Origin: Lachnospiraceae bacterium
Lineage (GTDB): Bacteria > Bacillota > Clostridia > Lachnospirales > Lachnospiraceae
Assembly (NCBI GenBank): GCA_011959285.1
Contig: BLLW01000004.1
Coordinates: forward strand, 1 to 64,000
Direction: 5' to 3'
Length of the DNA stretch: 64,000 bases
The notes beneath the pieces are model-generated. The model searched no databases. It had not been told where the DNA came from and saw only the letters and a program-made list of their open reading frames with translations. The stretch's first letter is position 1; every line of letters starts with the position of its first letter. The translations under genes and the position numbers were made by a program. Shown here piece by piece: positions 61,056 to 64,000 of this stretch.

Positions 61056-62003
61056 TTAATCCTCGTCTTCATCTTCATCACGTTTCCGCGTAAGAGATGC
61101 CTGTACTCTCCTATATAATTCCTGTGCTGCATTGTAACCCATCTTTTTCTGACGGTGATTGATTGCTGCTGATTCACAGATAATAGCAAGATTCCGTCCG
61201 GGACGAATGGGGATATTGTGGCAGACTACCTTATTTCCCAAGTACTCTGTATATTCCTCTTCAAGACCAAGCCTGTCATATTCCTTTTCCTTATCCCAAT
61301 CCTCGAGCCGAATGACCAAGTCTATGTTCTGAGTATCCTTGACGCTGGACACACCAAACAGCGTCTTCACGTCCACGATACCAATCCCCCTCAGCTCAAT
61401 GAAATGCTTCGTGATATCCGGCGCTGAACCTACTAATGTATCATCGCTCACCTTTCGTATTTCAACAGCATCGTCCGTCACCAATCGATGTCCTCTCTTA
61501 ATCAGCTCCAATGCCGCCTCCGACTTACCGATACCGCTTTCGCCTGTAATCAACACGCCTTCGCCAAAAACATCCACCAGTACACCATGAACTGAAATAC
61601 ACGGTGCAAGCTTGACATTCAGCCATCTGATGATTTCTGCCATAAAAGCCGACGTGGCTTTTTTGGTCATCAAAATAGGAACCTTGTTTTCAATTGCTGT
61701 CTCCATGAACAGTTCATCCGGCTTTAGCTCCCTGCAGAAAACAATCGCCGGTATTTCACAAGAAAGAAGCCTGTTATAAACATCCCTTTTCCTTGCTTCC
61801 GGCAACCCCTCCATATAGGTATATTCCACAAAGCCAATTACCTGCAGCCTAGTCGCCTCAAAATGTTCAAAGTATCCCGCCATTTGAAGCGCCGGTCTGT
61901 TGATATCCGGCTGCGTAATCTTAATTTTGGAAATATCCAGCTCGGGAGTCAGATTTTCTAATTTCATTTTCTCAATAATCTGTTCCAGCTTTACATTTGC
62001 CAT
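61056..62003 (-). CDS. hprK: HPr kinase/phosphorylase
   Basis: Phosphorylates Ser46 of HPr and Crh in response to glycolytic intermediates. 315 residues; Walker-like GESGIGKSEAALELIKRG, the HprK signature IELRGIGIVDVKTLFG, and an acidic C-terminal tail (RDEDEDED). It starts after GGAGGG. It lies in the same gene group as the Crh-like paralogue, its likely substrate. HPr itself is not encoded in this window. Confidence 0.95.
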   Translation of the reverse strand: MANVKLEQIIEKMKLENLTPELDISKIKITQPDINRPALQMAGYFEHFEATRLQVIGFVEYTYMEGLPEARKRDVYNRLLSCEIPAIVFCRELKPDELFMETAIENKVPILMTKKATSAFMAEIIRWLNVKLAPCISVHGVLVDVFGEGVLITGESGIGKSEAALELIKRGHRLVTDDAVEIRKVSDDTLVGSAPDITKHFIELRGIGIVDVKTLFGVSSVKDTQNIDLVIRLEDWDKEKEYDRLGLEEEYTEYLGNKVVCHNIPIRPGRNLAIICESAAINHRQKKMGYNAAQELYRRVQASLTRKRDEDEDED

Positions 62004-62149
62004 ACCCTCATTTTCCCTCCGTTATTTATTTTTGCTTCGGAACCGATAGCAATATCTGTCGATATTGTAACATAAACCCCTCACAATCACAATCTCAAAT
62101 GCTTACGTTCCTTCCCTTCTAACACCTCCAATCAACCAGAAAAATGCCA

Positions 62150-64000
62150 TCATGGCTGATTGGAATCATCACTGTGAAAGAACTGATAGATTCCCTTTGC
62201 CACATTTTCCGGAATTTCATCCACCCCTGCAAGTGCCGTCACATCCGCATTTTTTATTTCCTCAATGGATTTGAAGCAGCGCATAAGTGCTTTTCTCCTG
62301 GATGGTCCTACGCCAGGTATTTCATCCAGCACCGATTTGACTTGTGATTTTGACCTCAGGGATCTGTGATATTCAATGGCAAATCTGTGCGCTTCATCCT
62401 GAATCCGGGTAATCAGCTTAAACCCTTCACTGTTCCGCTCAATTTTAATCTCTTCATTGTTAAAATATAAGCCTCTTGTATTGTGATTGTCATCTTTTAC
62501 CATACCGCAGACTGGAATATTCAAGCGAAGTTCATCCAGTACCTGAAGCGCAATATTGACCTGCCCTTTTCCTCCATCCATAAGAAGCAAATCTGGAAAT
62601 TTTGTAAAGCTGCCAAATTCCTTTTCAAGTTCCTTGTTTTCAAAAATCTTCTGCTCTTCCATACCATGGAGAAATCGTCTAGTCAAGACTTCTTTCATAC
62701 ATGCATAATCGTCTGGACCGGACACCGTTTTAATTCGGAATTTTCTGTAATCACTGCGTTTAGGCTTTCCTTTTTCATAAACCACCATAGAACCCACATT
62801 GGCAAAACCACTGATATTAGAAATATCATAAGCTTCCATGCGACTCACCTGAGCAAGTCCTAAAAGATTTGCTATCTCCTTCACCGCACCGATGGTTCTT
62901 CCCTCTTCCCTTCGGATTCGTTCTTTATCCTGGCTTAAAACCAACGCTGCATTTTTGGCCGCCAGCTCCACCAGTTTTTCCTTGGTGCCAATCTTAGGCA
63001 CTTTAATATAGACCCTGCCGCCTCTCCTTCTTGTAAGCCACTGTTCAATCACTTCTACATCTTCAATTTCTTCCTGAAGCATCAATTCTCTGGGAATAAA
63101 GGGCGTCCCCGCATAAAACTGTTTCACAAAGTCCAATAAAATCTGCTTTTTAGGCGTATATGACACATGTGTCATGTAAAAATGTTCTCTCCCGATCAGC
63201 TTTCCATCCCTTATAAAGAAGACCTGCACCACCGCATCCTTATCCTCAACCGCCAGCGCAATAATGTCCTTATCCTCCCCGTCGCTGTCCGTAATCTTTT
63301 GCTTGGAAGCAATTTGTTTTACGCTGTTATACAAGTCCCTGTATCTGACAGCTTCCTCAAATTCCAGCCTCTCCGCTGCCTCCTGCATCTTTTGTTCCAG
63401 TTCCTTCAACGTCTCCTGATAACTTCCATTCAAGAATTCCAGCGCCTTCCGAACTTGTTCCTGATACTGCTCCTTAGATATGTTTCCCTGACAGGGCGCC
63501 GTGCACTGCTTAATATGATAGTTGAGGCAAGCTCTGTCATTGCCGCATTCCTTAGGCAGGCTTTTATTGCAGGTCCGCAGCTGATAAAGTTTGTTGATCA
63601 GATCAATGGTGTCCTTTACCGCAGCGGCACTGGTATAAGGTCCAAAATACCTGGATTTGTCTTTTTTCATCTGACGTGAAAACACAACCCGCGGATATAC
63701 TTCTCCCATAGTGACTTTAATATACGGATATGTTTTATCATCTTTAAGAAGCGTATTGTATTTGGGGCTGTGCTCTTTAATCAGATTGTTTTCCAATACC
63801 AACGCTTCCAGCTCTGAATCCGTGACGATATACTCAAAACGGCTGATCAAAGTCACCATTTTATCAATCTGTGGACCCCTTCCGATATTCTTACGGAAAT
63901 ATGATCTGACACGACTGTGCAAATTGATTGCCTTACCCACATAAATAATATTGTCCTTGTCATCCCGCATAATATAAACTCCCGGACAATTGGGGAGCTT
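62150..64000 (-). CDS. uvrC: Excinuclease ABC subunit C (5' end missing)
   Basis: Incises DNA on both sides of a lesion in nucleotide excision repair. The frame is open from the right edge ([10 protein letters not shown], the GIY-YIG start region) and ends at 62150. Seen in order: [19 protein letters not shown] (GIY-YIG nuclease), a four-cysteine region (C in [19 protein letters not shown]), UvrB-interacting region (about 205-240), the RNase H-like C-terminal nuclease, and the helix-hairpin-helix near [15 protein letters not shown]. The start codon lies outside the window. Confidence 0.97.
   Translation of the reverse strand, partial: KLPNCPGVYIMRDDKDNIIYVGKAINLHSRVRSYFRKNIGRGPQIDKMVTLISRFEYIVTDSELEALVLENNLIKEHSPKYNTLLKDDKTYPYIKVTMGEVYPRVVFSRQMKKDKSRYFGPYTSAAAVKDTIDLINKLYQLRTCNKSLPKECGNDRACLNYHIKQCTAPCQGNISKEQYQEQVRKALEFLNGSYQETLKELEQKMQEAAERLEFEEAVRYRDLYNSVKQIASKQKITDSDGEDKDIIALAVEDKDAVVQVFFIRDGKLIGREHFYMTHVSYTPKKQILLDFVKQFYAGTPFIPRELMLQEEIEDVEVIEQWLTRRRGGRVYIKVPKIGTKEKLVELAAKNAALVLSQDKERIRREEGRTIGAVKEIANLLGLAQVSRMEAYDISNISGFANVGSMVVYEKGKPKRSDYRKFRIKTVSGPDDYACMKEVLTRRFLHGMEEQKIFENKELEKEFGSFTKFPDLLLMDGGKGQVNIALQVLDELRLNIPVCGMVKDDNHNTRGLYFNNEEIKIERNSEGFKLITRIQDEAHRFAIEYHRSLRSKSQVKSVLDEIPGVGPSRRKALMRCFKSIEEIKNADVTALAGVDEIPENVAKGIYQFFHSDDSNQP

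Overview
The window is chromosomal DNA of a Gram-positive anaerobe of the class Clostridia, most likely a gut Lachnospiraceae. Supporting this are the long SRP RNA with an Alu domain, lipoprotein-anchored binding proteins, an NrdG-type anaerobic activase, a Crh/HprK module, D-lactate dehydrogenase, many sugar ABC transporters, and small families (DUF6553, DUF6128-like) that I associate with Lachnospiraceae. Nearly all genes are on the minus strand. I see no prophage, insertion sequence, CRISPR array or rRNA. The window cuts dnaX at its left end and uvrC at its right end.

Region by region (minus strand unless marked +). 1-3.7 kb: dnaX (partial), a PfkA-type phosphofructokinase, a 265-bp palindromic element, a small hydrophilic protein and tRNA-Ser(CGA) (+). 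4-7.7 kb: a membrane-anchored 5'-nucleotidase, a DUF2971 protein (+) and an acidic lipoprotein. 7.9-12.4 kb: a complete sugar ABC operon (ATPase, two permeases, an unusual doubly anchored binding protein). 12.6 kb: a DUF6553-like gene (+). 13.2-23 kb: a galactose-type operon (mglB, mglA, mglC, a small membrane protein, AraC-type response regulator, Cache histidine kinase, a membrane-tethered binding-protein-like sensor, and a second MglB-like lipoprotein). 23.4 kb: a MATE transporter (+). 25-26.8 kb: PadR plus a degenerate SEDS (FtsW/RodA) protein carrying an N-terminal HAAS-like domain. 26.9-34 kb: a starch/maltodextrin operon (surface starch-binding protein, binding protein, MalF, MalG, GH13 neopullulanase, LacI regulator) with a LacI/cre-like operator in front. 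34.2-36 kb: tadA, an NrdG-like activase and the SRP RNA (+). 36-39.3 kb: a DUF6128-like protein, a CdaR/PucR regulator and a stand-alone MsmK/UgpC ATPase that could energise the starch transporter, which lacks its own ATPase.

39.4-43 kb: a cyclic-di-GMP operon (HD-GYP phosphodiesterase, YesL-like membrane protein, Cache-GGDEF cyclase). 43-48 kb: acetyltransferase, D-lactate dehydrogenase, a secreted protein, an alpha/beta hydrolase and metG. 48.4-51 kb: an Amt-PII fusion behind a leader with two terminator hairpins, then an acetyltransferase. 51-54 kb: cyclophilin (+) and an AGCS sodium/amino-acid symporter (+) behind an attenuator-like hairpin. 53.7-56 kb: two membrane proteins and class II fructose-bisphosphate aldolase. 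56-64 kb: a lipid kinase, then crh-like, whiA, rapZ, murB, ROK glucokinase, hprK and uvrC.

The theme is carbohydrate uptake and its control. Three sugar ABC systems feed glucokinase, phosphofructokinase and aldolase. HprK and a Crh-like HPr whose position 15 is Glu suggest a catabolite-repression input. A two-component/binding-protein module controls the galactose-type operon. The least conventional items are the 52-bp perfect inverted-repeat element at 2757-3021, the SEDS protein lacking the catalytic aspartate, the inverted repeat built into the cdaR promoter, the binding-protein/kinase sensory module, and the attenuator-like leaders of amt and the AGCS symporter.
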